From Syntrophothermus sp. UBA1445 (GTDB taxonomy: Bacteria; Bacillota; Syntrophomonadia; Syntrophomonadales; DTU052): a DNA stretch of 6,724 nt. Positions 1 to 5,882 of the stretch are shown here, one piece after another. The DNA is taken from contig DCTH01000014.1 of the NCBI GenBank assembly GCA_002329495.1, positions 4,841 to 11,564 of the forward strand, given 5' to 3'. The notes beneath the pieces were generated by a model. That model saw only the letters and a list, made by a program, of their open reading frames with translations. It ran no database searches and was not told the origin of the DNA. Position 1 is the first letter of the stretch. Each line of letters begins with the position of its first letter. The position numbers and the translations under genes are program-made.

Positions 1-259
1 TCCCGCCGATCATTTTACGCCATGTTAAGTCCTTTCCTCTCCAGGCTGATTCAACGAATAAGAAATGAGGATTCTCCCGCAGCATGGTTTCCTTCCAGTC
101 ATCCGGGGTCAGTTGAATAAAATTCGCTTCATATTGAAAGCTCTTATAACTGAATTCATCCAAAACACATGCTATCTTATAATCCTTAACCGGAAGGTTT
201 GGACAATCATCCCAAGTGGTCCAGAGGGACTTTATTCCGTTATGATTATGCCGATGCAT
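1..259 (-). CDS. CgeB-like glycosyltransferase, partial (N-terminal part, runs off the left edge)
   Basis: The minus strand is open from an ATG at 259-257 to base 1, giving 86 residues with no stop. Residues 27-35 read YKIACVLDE, followed by FSYKSFQYE, LTPDDWKE and, near residue 67, FLFVESAWRGKD. This order (a beta strand ending in DEF, then an Asn/Leu-rich stretch, then LFVESAWRGKD before a Trp) is what I know from CgeB-type or group 1-like glycosyltransferases of Clostridia and Bacilli, which transfer sugars to spore-surface or cell-surface acceptors. The catalytic C-terminal half lies outside the window. The ATG has no good ribosome binding site. A GGAAGGG lies about 45 bases further upstream and could serve a rare ATT start in the same open frame, so the N-terminus is uncertain. 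Many relatives carry extra sequence before the DEF motif, so this may also be a shortened form. Family identity is from memory of the motif. Confidence 0.72.
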   Translation of the reverse strand, partial: MHRHNHNGIKSLWTTWDDCPNLPVKDYKIACVLDEFSYKSFQYEANFIQLTPDDWKETMLRENPHFLFVESAWRGKDLTWRKMIGG

Positions 260-333
260 GACAATTGGGGGTTTGGTGGTTATGCTAATAATGTTTATTA
301 CCCTTCCTATCCAAAAACATATTAAACAAGACC

Positions 334-368
334 TATCACAGTTATCCCGGGTTTTCGTCCGGTGATAA
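334..368. promoter_or_regulatory. inverted repeat with two competing left arms
   Basis: TTATCCCGG (342-350) pairs with CCGG-T-GATAA (359-368), nine pairs with one bulged T and an 8-base loop. On the plus strand the stem is followed by ATTTTTG, so it could act as a weak factor-independent terminator for rightward transcription. A second left arm, TATCAC (334-339), pairs exactly with GTGATA (362-367) and competes for the same right arm. It sits inside the predicted leader of the glycosyltransferase gene, so an operator or attenuator is equally possible. Confidence 0.35.
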
Positions 369-385
369 ATTTTTGATTCAGAAAC

Positions 386-416
386 ATTATATTACCACAG
401 CAGTCAAAAGATGCAA
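386..416 (-). promoter_or_regulatory. candidate promoter for the glycosyltransferase gene
   Basis: On the minus strand a perfect TATAAT (391-386) lies 19 bases after TTGCAT (416-411). The -10 is ideal; the -35 matches only in TTG and the spacer is two bases longer than optimal. Transcription would start near 379 and leave a leader of about 120 bases before the ATG at 259. That leader would contain the hairpin at 334-368. Confidence 0.35.
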
Positions 417-572
417 AAAAATACCCCAAAAATCAGCGCAATTGGTGATGATTACCTTACCGCCAATGAGCTTGAAACGTTAGAGTTTTCTCGAAAACCA
501 ATAAAGCCTGGGCCAGAGAATTATTGCATTTCTAGAGACCTGTTCAGCATTATCGTTTTGGTGTTTTGGTAA
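411..572 (+). CDS. possible small protein of 53 residues, unrecognised
   Basis: An ATG at 411 opens 53 codons ending in TAA at 570-572. The middle looks protein-like and charged (GDDYLTANELETLEFSRKPI), and the end is hydrophobic (FSIIVLVFW), which could be a membrane or export tail. Against it, the bases before the ATG (GCAGTCAAAAG) hold no real ribosome binding site, the frame covers the candidate minus-strand promoter, and codon choice is not distinctive. It could be a remnant of a longer gene, since the frame stays open back to a stop at 366-368. I do not recognise a family. Confidence 0.2.
   Translation: MQKNTPKISAIGDDYLTANELETLEFSRKPIKPGPENYCISRDLFSIIVLVFW
524..553 (+). promoter_or_regulatory. 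weak candidate promoter for the FHA-SEDS operon
   Basis: TTGCAT (524-529) is followed after 18 bases by CATTAT (548-553). Matches to the vegetative consensus are 3/6 and 4/6. It is the best-spaced pair I found upstream of the operon, about 70 bases before its start codon, but such a match can arise by chance in AT-rich DNA. A sporulation sigma factor could use something else entirely. Confidence 0.2.
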
Positions 573-582
573 GGTAAGGAGT

Positions 583-612
583 ATGCTAAAGGAAATGAGT
601 ACTGCATCGTAA
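583..612 (+). CDS. possible eight-to-nine-codon leader peptide before the FHA-SEDS gene
   Basis: ATG at 583 gives MLKEMSTAS and a TAA at 610-612. AAGGTAAGGAG lies directly before it; the nearer GGAG is only one base from the ATG, the upstream AAGG is better placed. The TAA overlaps the AAGAAGGA (611-618) that serves the next gene, a layout that could allow translational coupling. No regulatory codon run (such as repeated Trp or His) is present, so this may be chance. Confidence 0.15.
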   Translation: MLKEMSTAS

Positions 613-623
613 GAAGGACCGCT

Positions 624-2393
624 ATGAGTGATGCATTAACCAGCGTGCAGCAGCTGCTGGAATCAGTTACCACCTGGTGGGCCAATATCGCCCTGGTGAT
701 CAGCAACCTCGCGACTATAGATTTCTCGGACATTTATACGCTCCTGGCAAGATGGGTTTTCCCTGTACTGGCCGTGACCATACTGGTGCGTTGTGTCCTG
801 CCCTTACTACGAAACCAGGGGTATGATACCGTTTGGGGTTATCTGGAGGTACCCGGTAGCATCCGGATCCCGGTAACCCACTGGGAGAATTCACTGGGTC
901 GCAGCAAGCTCTCGGATATTGTGGTAAACCTGCCCTTCGTGTCCCGCAGCCACGCGGTTCTTACCTATGGCAAAGACGCCTGGACCATTACTGACCTGGG
1001 GTCCAAAGGTGGGGTCAGCGTAAACGGGGAGAGGATAGATCAGCAAGGTAAGGTTGAGGAGGGTGATACCATCTCACTGGGGGGAGCGGAGTTTCGGCTG
1101 CTGCCCGCAGATGCCGGGACTGACAAACCATTCCCACCGGGGCGATGGGGATGGCTTGCCGGGCTGGGACGGGGTATTGCTCCGGGAAAAACCCTCCTTT
1201 GGATCATGCTCTTTCAATTCCTGGGGGCCTTTCAGCTGTACTTTTCCGGAGGCGAGGAAGCAAATCTCAGCATATTGTTCACTTTTCTGGTACTGATCGC
1301 TGCCGAGTGCATCTATTACGTCATAATGATACAGGGCAGCCGGAAGTATCTGGAGCTTGAATTGCTGGCCTTTTTTCTCTGCGGGCTGAATCTCCTGGTA
1401 GTAGCCTCTGACGTTCCCTATCAGCTGTATAAGCAGCTGGCAGCCATAATTATGGGATTGGTCATCTTTTGCGCCCTCCACTTGGTCCTCCAGGACCTGG
1501 ACCGGGCGCGCAAAGTGAAATACGTCCTGGCGGCCGGGGCGATAGTGCTCCTGGCGCTGAATCTGGTTTTTGGAGAGGTCCGTTTTGGAGCCCGCAACTG
1601 GATCAACCTGGGTTTCATTACCTTTCAGCCCATGGAACTGGTCAAGGTGGCTTTTGTCCTGGCAGGGACGGCAACCCTGGACCGTTTGCTGACCACCCGA
1701 AATATAACGGCGTTTATCGGGTTTGCCGGGACCTGCATCGGTGCGTTGATCCTCATGCGCGACCTCGGGACTGCGGTAGTATTCTTCGGGGCTTTTCTGG
1801 TGATCGCTTTTATGCGTTCCGGTGACTGGCGGACCATTGCTTACATAACCTCGGCGGCAGCCCTGGGGGCCCTGGCGGCAGTTACCTTTATGCCCTATGT
1901 GGCCTCCCGCTTTGAGGCCTGGGGCCATGTATGGCAATACGCCAACAGCCTGGGGTTCCAGCAGACCCGTACCATGATCGCCGCGGCCAGCGGCGGTCTG
2001 TTGGGGGTTGGCGGGGGAAACGGCTATCTGGTCAATATCCCGGCGGCGGACACTGACCTGGTGTTCGGACTGCTCTGTGAGGAATGGGGCCTGGTAGTGG
2101 CCTTTACCGCAGTATTGATGGTAATATTTATTTCGGTCTTTGCCGTATCCCTGATGAGGGGATGTAAGTCCTCAGTTTATGCGATTGCGGCTGCAGGTAC
2201 CGCGACCATATTTCTGATTCAGACCGCGCTTAATGTTTTCGGCTCGGTGGATCTGCTACCACTCACCGGGATCACGCTGCCGTTTGTATCCAATGGAGGT
2301 TCCTCGATGATCGCTTCCTGGGCCTTATTGGCTTTCATCAAGGCGGCTGATGACCGTTCCCGGACGGATAGTGAAAGAAATGGGAGATTTTAA
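624..2393 (+). CDS. FHA domain-SEDS family (RodA/FtsW/SpoVE-type) peptidoglycan glycosyltransferase
   Basis: A predicted inner-membrane enzyme of 589 residues that polymerises glycan strands from lipid II. One hydrophobic segment (about 40-62) precedes a cytoplasmic FHA domain (about 82-160) showing G92-R93, S107-R108-S109-H110, DLGSK (124-128) and VNG (133-135). The SEDS part (about 188-575) has GARNWINLG (322-330) and QPMELVK (335-341), then RDLGTAVVF (379-387), QQTRTMIAAASGGLLGVG (446-463), DTDLVF (476-481, where D478 should match the catalytic Asp of RodA), EEWG (486-489) and the end motif TGITLPFVSNGGSS (548-561). Most RodA/FtsW proteins are about 370-420 residues, so the excess is the N-terminal FHA extension. 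Usual FHA domains have Asn-Gly after SK; here it is Gly-Gly (129-130), a loss of a phosphopeptide-contact Asn. The start is supported by AAGGA (614-618), five bases upstream. It ends directly against the penicillin-binding protein gene. Whether its role is side wall, septum or spore cortex cannot be told. Confidence 0.93.
   Translation: MSDALTSVQQLLESVTTWWANIALVISNLATIDFSDIYTLLARWVFPVLAVTILVRCVLPLLRNQGYDTVWGYLEVPGSIRIPVTHWENSLGRSKLSDIVVNLPFVSRSHAVLTYGKDAWTITDLGSKGGVSVNGERIDQQGKVEEGDTISLGGAEFRLLPADAGTDKPFPPGRWGWLAGLGRGIAPGKTLLWIMLFQFLGAFQLYFSGGEEANLSILFTFLVLIAAECIYYVIMIQGSRKYLELELLAFFLCGLNLLVVASDVPYQLYKQLAAIIMGLVIFCALHLVLQDLDRARKVKYVLAAGAIVLLALNLVFGEVRFGARNWINLGFITFQPMELVKVAFVLAGTATLDRLLTTRNITAFIGFAGTCIGALILMRDLGTAVVFFGAFLVIAFMRSGDWRTIAYITSAAALGALAAVTFMPYVASRFEAWGHVWQYANSLGFQQTRTMIAAASGGLLGVGGGNGYLVNIPAADTDLVFGLLCEEWGLVVAFTAVLMVIFISVFAVSLMRGCKSSVYAIAAAGTATIFLIQTALNVFGSVDLLPLTGITLPFVSNGGSSMIASWALLAFIKAADDRSRTDSERNGRF
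2382..2386 (+). promoter_or_regulatory. ribosome binding site fixing a TTG start
   Basis: GGGAG ends seven bases before the TTG at 2394-2396. It lies inside the last codons of the upstream gene, whose TAA (2391-2393) touches the TTG. No ATG or GTG in frame lies nearby, so TTG initiation is the best reading. The weak start codon may lower output of the transpeptidase relative to its polymerase partner unless coupling compensates. Confidence 0.75.
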
Positions 2394-3773
2394 TTGAAAT
2401 TGCTGACAAGACGTGCCCTGGTGGTTTTGGCCCTGGCGATAATAGTCATTTCCGGACTCCTGGTATTTACTGTGAGATACCTGGGAGAGGCCTCTTCGTG
2501 GGTCATGCACGCCAGCAACCGACACCTTTACACCAATGCCCAGCCACAAGTAACCGGAACCATCTATGACCGCAACCGGGAGATGCTATTTGAAACCGTT
2601 GATGGCACACCGGTATACAACAAGGATCAAACTGTCAGAAGGGCGGTTATGCACGCGGTTGGTGACCCCGGCGGCAACGTGGTGACCGGGGCCAGGGTGG
2701 CCTTTGGGGAGAGGTTGAGCGGATGGAGCCTGCTCCAGGGAGCCTATCGCTTTAACCAGCGATTGAGTCATTTCCGCAGTGACCTGACTCTGACCCTGGA
2801 TGCCAGGCTGTGTGCGGTGGCTTACAATGCGCTGGCCGGGCGCAAGGGGACGGTTGGGGTCATTAACTATGAAACCGGGGAGATCCTGTGCATGGTCAGC
2901 ACCCCCTCGTTTGACCCGCAGTATCCCCCGGATATTGAAAATGACCCGGAAAGGTATGAGGGAGTATATATCAACCGTTTCCTCTCGGCGGCCTACACCC
3001 CGGGTTCGGTATTCAAGCTGGTAACCGCCGCGGCCGCGATTGACACCCTGGAGAACATTGACACTGAGGTTTACCAGTGTAATGGCGAAACTGTTATCGA
3101 TGGGGAGTTGGTAACCTGTCCATCGGCTCATGGAGAGGTTGATCTTAAAGAGGCGTTGGCCAAATCGTGCAATGTGGCGTTTGCCCGGATAACTCTGGCT
3201 GTGGGAGCGGATACCCTGCAACAGTATGCGGAAAAGGCTGGTTTTAACTCCAGTTTGGAGGTCAACCACATCAAGACCAGGATAGGACGGGTAGAGGTCA
3301 AGAACGCCCGGGGAGGAGATTTGGCCTGGGCGGGGATTGGCCAATACAGCGACACGGCTAACCCGCTCAGTTTTCTGGCTTACGTTGGAGCAATCGCCAA
3401 TGACGGGGTCCGTGTATCACCGAGGATTATCAAAGACAACCTGTTATCGCGCCTGATCAGGTCCATTGGTGGAAAGGACCGGATCCTCACGGTGGAAACG
3501 GCCGCCCGGCTTGAGAGCATGATGCGAAACAATGTGCTGGAGACCTACGGAGAGGGTAACTACAGTGGACTGCAGTTGTGCGCCAAATCCGGGACCGCCC
3601 AGGTGGGGGAAGGCAAAGAACCCCATGCCTGGTTTGCCGGGTATATGGACCGTGAGGACTGCCCCCTGGCCTTTGTGGTAGTGGTTGAGAACGGGGGCGG
3701 CGGGAGCAGGGTTGCCGGTCCGGTAGCCCGAAAGGTACTGCAATCAGCGGTCAGCCGGTATGCGGGGGAATAG
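2394..3773 (+). CDS. class B penicillin-binding protein (D,D-transpeptidase), PbpA-like
   Basis: Membrane-anchored transpeptidase of 459 residues that cross-links peptidoglycan outside the membrane. A signal anchor spans about residues 7-27. A short N-terminal module with GTIYDRNREML (55-65) replaces the long pedestal of typical PBP2 proteins, giving a length near that of actinobacterial PbpA. The transpeptidase domain carries all three motifs: S205-V-F-K208 (acylated serine), S258-C-N260 and K398-S-G-T401. HAWFAGY (411-417) follows, as in the family. Two cysteines (C229, C242) flank the stretch before AHGEVDL and could form a disulfide. It starts at TTG immediately after the stop of the SEDS gene, so the two are surely co-transcribed and probably form the usual SEDS/bPBP complex. 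Its last 23 bases overlap, on the opposite strand, the end of the DUF4130 gene. PbpA, SpoVD and PBP2 roles cannot be separated by sequence alone, but the cysteine pair, size and partner favour a PbpA-like protein. Confidence 0.93.
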   Translation: MKLLTRRALVVLALAIIVISGLLVFTVRYLGEASSWVMHASNRHLYTNAQPQVTGTIYDRNREMLFETVDGTPVYNKDQTVRRAVMHAVGDPGGNVVTGARVAFGERLSGWSLLQGAYRFNQRLSHFRSDLTLTLDARLCAVAYNALAGRKGTVGVINYETGEILCMVSTPSFDPQYPPDIENDPERYEGVYINRFLSAAYTPGSVFKLVTAAAAIDTLENIDTEVYQCNGETVIDGELVTCPSAHGEVDLKEALAKSCNVAFARITLAVGADTLQQYAEKAGFNSSLEVNHIKTRIGRVEVKNARGGDLAWAGIGQYSDTANPLSFLAYVGAIANDGVRVSPRIIKDNLLSRLIRSIGGKDRILTVETAARLESMMRNNVLETYGEGNYSGLQLCAKSGTAQVGEGKEPHAWFAGYMDREDCPLAFVVVVENGGGGSRVAGPVARKVLQSAVSRYAGE

Positions 3774-4536
3774 GCAGCTGGAATTCCACCAGGTGACGGC
3801 GATAACGGTGGGGGACACACCGGGATTGCAGACGCGGGTTATAGCGGGACTCGATTCCGATCTTTTGAAAATAGGTCTGCCACAGGTATTGCCAGTGCTG
3901 TTCCTCCTGGGGCATGGATTCATCCCAGTGGTAATCAAAGTCGGTCATAAACCATTTCGATTGTACCGGAGACTTGGCATTTATCCGGTCCGGCCCATCG
4001 TAGATAATGGCCAGCCTTCGGCCTTGGTCGTGGATAATCCAGCGCTCACCTGCCAGACGGTCGGCAAAGTGATCAGCTAACAGGGGAAGCACGTGGTGGT
4101 CAGGGGACATAGCTGCGTACAGGAAGTAGCCGGTGTCGGCAAAACGCAGCAGGCCTAACAAACGGTGGACTTCACCAACCACCTTTCGCTCCAGTCTATG
4201 TACCGGATACACCGCTGGATGGCTGTGATAAAGGTTAAGTTTTGGTCCCATCCGGAACCCCAGGCGCAGATAGCCCAGGATCAGGTTCTCCTTCTCCGGG
4301 GAAGAGGACAGGTAGATGTGATAGACCGTTTCCAGAGTGCTGGCTGATATCTTTTCTTCGATAGCCCGATAAACCCGGGACGCCAGGGCCGGCTCAGTCG
4401 TAACCACCGTACTGTTATCCAACAGGGTGGGCTGGTATAACTCCTGGTGGTAGATACCGGTGGCAGCTTCCCGGTAATAGTGGTGATATATGCAGGTTAA
4501 AAGCCCGTTAAAACTCCCATCGTACAGGTATTCCAT
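3751..4536 (-). CDS. DUF4130 / TIGR03915-type putative DNA metabolism protein, stand-alone
   Basis: A 261-residue soluble protein matching, from memory, the family found beside the radical SAM DNA-repair protein. It begins with YLYDGSFNGLLTCIYHHY (3-20), the family's usual opening, has RFADTG (131-136) and a His/Asp-rich SPDHHVLPLLADHF (144-157), and closes with W215, YFQKIGIESRYNPRLQ (222-237) and PHRYRRHLVEF (242-252). In other bacteria this domain is fused to a family 4-type uracil-DNA glycosylase domain; that second domain is absent here and no glycosylase motif is seen. The ATG has a strong AGAGGGAG site (4550-4543) six bases upstream, and the gene starts 17 bases after the radical SAM gene stops, so they form one unit. 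Biochemical activity is unknown; a role in DNA repair is inferred from association. The stop lies inside the end of the penicillin-binding protein gene on the other strand, with no room for a terminator. Confidence 0.87.
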   Translation of the reverse strand: MEYLYDGSFNGLLTCIYHHYYREAATGIYHQELYQPTLLDNSTVVTTEPALASRVYRAIEEKISASTLETVYHIYLSSSPEKENLILGYLRLGFRMGPKLNLYHSHPAVYPVHRLERKVVGEVHRLLGLLRFADTGYFLYAAMSPDHHVLPLLADHFADRLAGERWIIHDQGRRLAIIYDGPDRINAKSPVQSKWFMTDFDYHWDESMPQEEQHWQYLWQTYFQKIGIESRYNPRLQSRCVPHRYRRHLVEFQLPIPPHTG

Positions 4537-4553
4537 CAGTTTCTCCCTCTAGG

Positions 4554-5780
4554 CTAAAACAGAGTCAACTGCGTAATCGGAGCTTCTGGAACCATGATGC
4601 GACGGATCGCCACCGGATCAAAAGGCTGTTTGACCGGGCGCCTTCCCTTACAGGTCACGAAGTACTGAGCGCGCTTGAAAACCACCCCCAGTTTTTTCAA
4701 CTGGTCAGTTGAAACTGCCGCAACCCGGCGTTGGCTGATGATACGTCGGGCCGATATCGGCCCAATGCCCGGCACCCGCAGGAGTTCTTCATAGGAGGCC
4801 CGATTGACTTCCAGGGGAAAGAATTCCGGGTGCCTCAAAGCCCAGGAGGTCTTGGGGTCGATATCGGTTTCCAGATTGGCATGGGCCGGGTCGACTATCT
4901 CCTCAGCTTTGAAGTGGTAGTAACGCAAGAGCCAGTCCGACTGATAAAGTCGGTGTTCCCGCAACAGCGGAGGGGCTGTTAGCGGGGCTGGGAGATTTAC
5001 GTCCTGATTTACCGGTACATAAGCAGAGTAGTAGACCCGCTTCAGGCCAAAGTTCTGATATAAGGCCTGGGTGGTGTGCAGGATGGTCAGATCACTGTCC
5101 GGAGTGGCACCGATGATCATCTGGGTGGACTGGCCGGCAGGGACAAAGCGCGGTGCATGGCGAAAGCGCCGGCGGTCCTCCTTGTGCATCTGGATCTTTT
5201 CTTTCAGCTGCTGCATGGAAGCATACATCACCGGTAGGGATTTCTGCGGCGCCAGCAGACGCAGGCTCTGTTCAGTGGGTTGCTCGATATTGACACTCAT
5301 CCGGTCCGCCATCAGCCCGGCCTGGTTTATCAAGGACGGATCGGCACCGGGAATAACCTTCACATGAATATAGCCGTTGAACTCGTACTCTTCGCGGAGC
5401 AATGTCAGGACCTTGATGATCTTTTCCATCGTGTAATTGGGGGATTTCTCCACCGCAGCACTGAGGAACAGACCTTCGATATAGTTGCGCCGGTAGAACT
5501 GGATGGTCAGGTCCGCCAGTTCGCGGGGAGTGAAACTGGCCCGGGGGATATCATTCGAACGCCGATTAACGCAGTACCGGCAGTCAAATATGCAGTCATT
5601 GCTGAGCAAAATTTTTAACAGGGAAATACAGCGTCCATCAGAGGACCAGGTATGGCAGATCCCACATGAGGCGGTATTACCGGTTCCGGCCTTATTCTTC
5701 CGGGATACACCGCTGGAAGAACAGGAGACATCATATTTGGCAGCACTGGCCAGGATACTGAGTTTGTTCAGGATATCCAT
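4554..5780 (-). CDS. putative DNA modification/repair radical SAM protein (TIGR03916-type)
   Basis: With the ATG at 5780 the protein has 408 residues. It opens with AAKYDVSCSSSG, a family signature, and carries the radical SAM motif C63-IFD-C67-RY-C70 that binds a 4Fe-4S cluster and cleaves S-adenosylmethionine. Four more cysteines upstream (C20, C39, C42, C51, within SCSSSG, CGICH and DGRC) are family-conserved to my knowledge and could hold a second cluster. The C-terminal part has a helix-hairpin-helix (about 325-350, with LLRVPGIGPISARRI), a DNA-binding fold seen in repair proteins, and the tail ends QLTLF. A TTG at 5795 would add five residues, but it has no ribosome binding site and overlaps the GAGG that serves the ATG, so I prefer 5780. 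It leads a two-gene unit with the DUF4130 protein. Its substrate is unknown. It lies 102 bases downstream of the L,D-transpeptidase gene on the same strand, with its own candidate promoter in between. Confidence 0.9.
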   Translation of the reverse strand: MDILNKLSILASAAKYDVSCSSSGVSRKNKAGTGNTASCGICHTWSSDGRCISLLKILLSNDCIFDCRYCVNRRSNDIPRASFTPRELADLTIQFYRRNYIEGLFLSAAVEKSPNYTMEKIIKVLTLLREEYEFNGYIHVKVIPGADPSLINQAGLMADRMSVNIEQPTEQSLRLLAPQKSLPVMYASMQQLKEKIQMHKEDRRRFRHAPRFVPAGQSTQMIIGATPDSDLTILHTTQALYQNFGLKRVYYSAYVPVNQDVNLPAPLTAPPLLREHRLYQSDWLLRYYHFKAEEIVDPAHANLETDIDPKTSWALRHPEFFPLEVNRASYEELLRVPGIGPISARRIISQRRVAAVSTDQLKKLGVVFKRAQYFVTCKGRRPVKQPFDPVAIRRIMVPEAPITQLTLF

Positions 5781-5789
5781 ATGAGAATA

Positions 5790-5793
5790 CCTC
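5790..5793 (-). promoter_or_regulatory. ribosome binding site deciding the radical SAM start
   Basis: GAGG on the minus strand sits nine bases before the ATG at 5780-5778. The alternative TTG (5795-5793) is itself part of this TTGAGG string and has only CAATTTGTC in front of it, so the ATG is the better start. Confidence 0.6.
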
Positions 5794-5820
5794 AAGACAA
5801 ATTGGCCTGGATTTATTTTC

Positions 5821-5850
5821 AGTATACTACCAAATATCAGCGAAGGCTAA
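5821..5850 (-). promoter_or_regulatory. candidate promoter for the radical SAM/DUF4130 unit
   Basis: TATACT (5826-5821) matches five of six -10 bases. The best -35, TTAGCC (5850-5845), matches only three of six at an 18-base spacing and lies inside the interleaved inverted repeats. The start codon would be about 35 bases from the transcription start. A weak -35 inside a symmetric site would suit activator or repressor control. Confidence 0.35.
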
Positions 5851-5875
5851 CGAATGTTCGCCTTCGGTTGTTAGC
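5841..5875. repeat. two interleaved inverted repeats (pseudoknot-like or alternative hairpins)
   Basis: CGAAGGC (5841-5847) pairs with GCCTTCG (5860-5866), and GCTAAC (5846-5851) pairs with GTTAGC (5870-5875). The arms alternate (1-2-1'-2') and share two bases, so the RNA can form one stem or the other, or a strained pseudoknot. An inner CGAA-TG-TTCG palindrome (5851-5860) also exists. The set lies just after the L,D-transpeptidase stop and just upstream of the radical SAM -10. It has no following run of T on the minus strand, so it is not a classic terminator. Confidence 0.5.
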
Positions 5876-5882
5876 TCAACTA

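Larger units (their letters stand above)
260..623. other. AT-rich gap between divergent genes
   Basis: This 364-base stretch separates the leftward glycosyltransferase gene from the rightward FHA-SEDS gene. It holds the inverted repeat at 334-368, the candidate minus-strand promoter at 386-416, a possible 53-codon frame at 411-572, a small perfect hairpin (GTTTTC 485-490 with GAAAAC 493-498), a loose ATTGG/CCAAT pair (441-445 and 463-467), a weak plus-strand promoter at 524-553 and a possible eight-codon leader at 583-612. I looked for T-box, cyclic di-GMP, cyclic di-AMP and cobalamin riboswitch consensus strings and saw none. Confidence 0.6.

Noticed and set aside
65..325. Plus-strand open frame of 86 codons
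   Set aside because: It is the antisense shadow of the glycosyltransferase gene, whose minus-strand translation carries recognisable motifs; the plus frame has no ribosome binding site and no family likeness.
1074..1937. Long minus-strand frame of 287 codons inside the FHA-SEDS gene
   Set aside because: The plus strand encodes an unmistakable SEDS protein here; the minus product is low-complexity (Gln, Gly, Lys, Pro-rich), as expected for an antisense shadow in GC-rich DNA.
2586..3344. Minus-strand frame of 252 codons inside the penicillin-binding protein gene
   Set aside because: It lies opposite the transpeptidase motifs of the real gene and has no domain likeness or ribosome binding site.
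5851..5860. CGAA-TG-TTCG as a LexA (SOS) box for the repair unit
   Set aside because: The Gram-positive LexA box needs GAAC, four bases, GTTC. Here the half-sites are only two bases apart and lack the inner C/G, so it does not fit, tempting as the context is.
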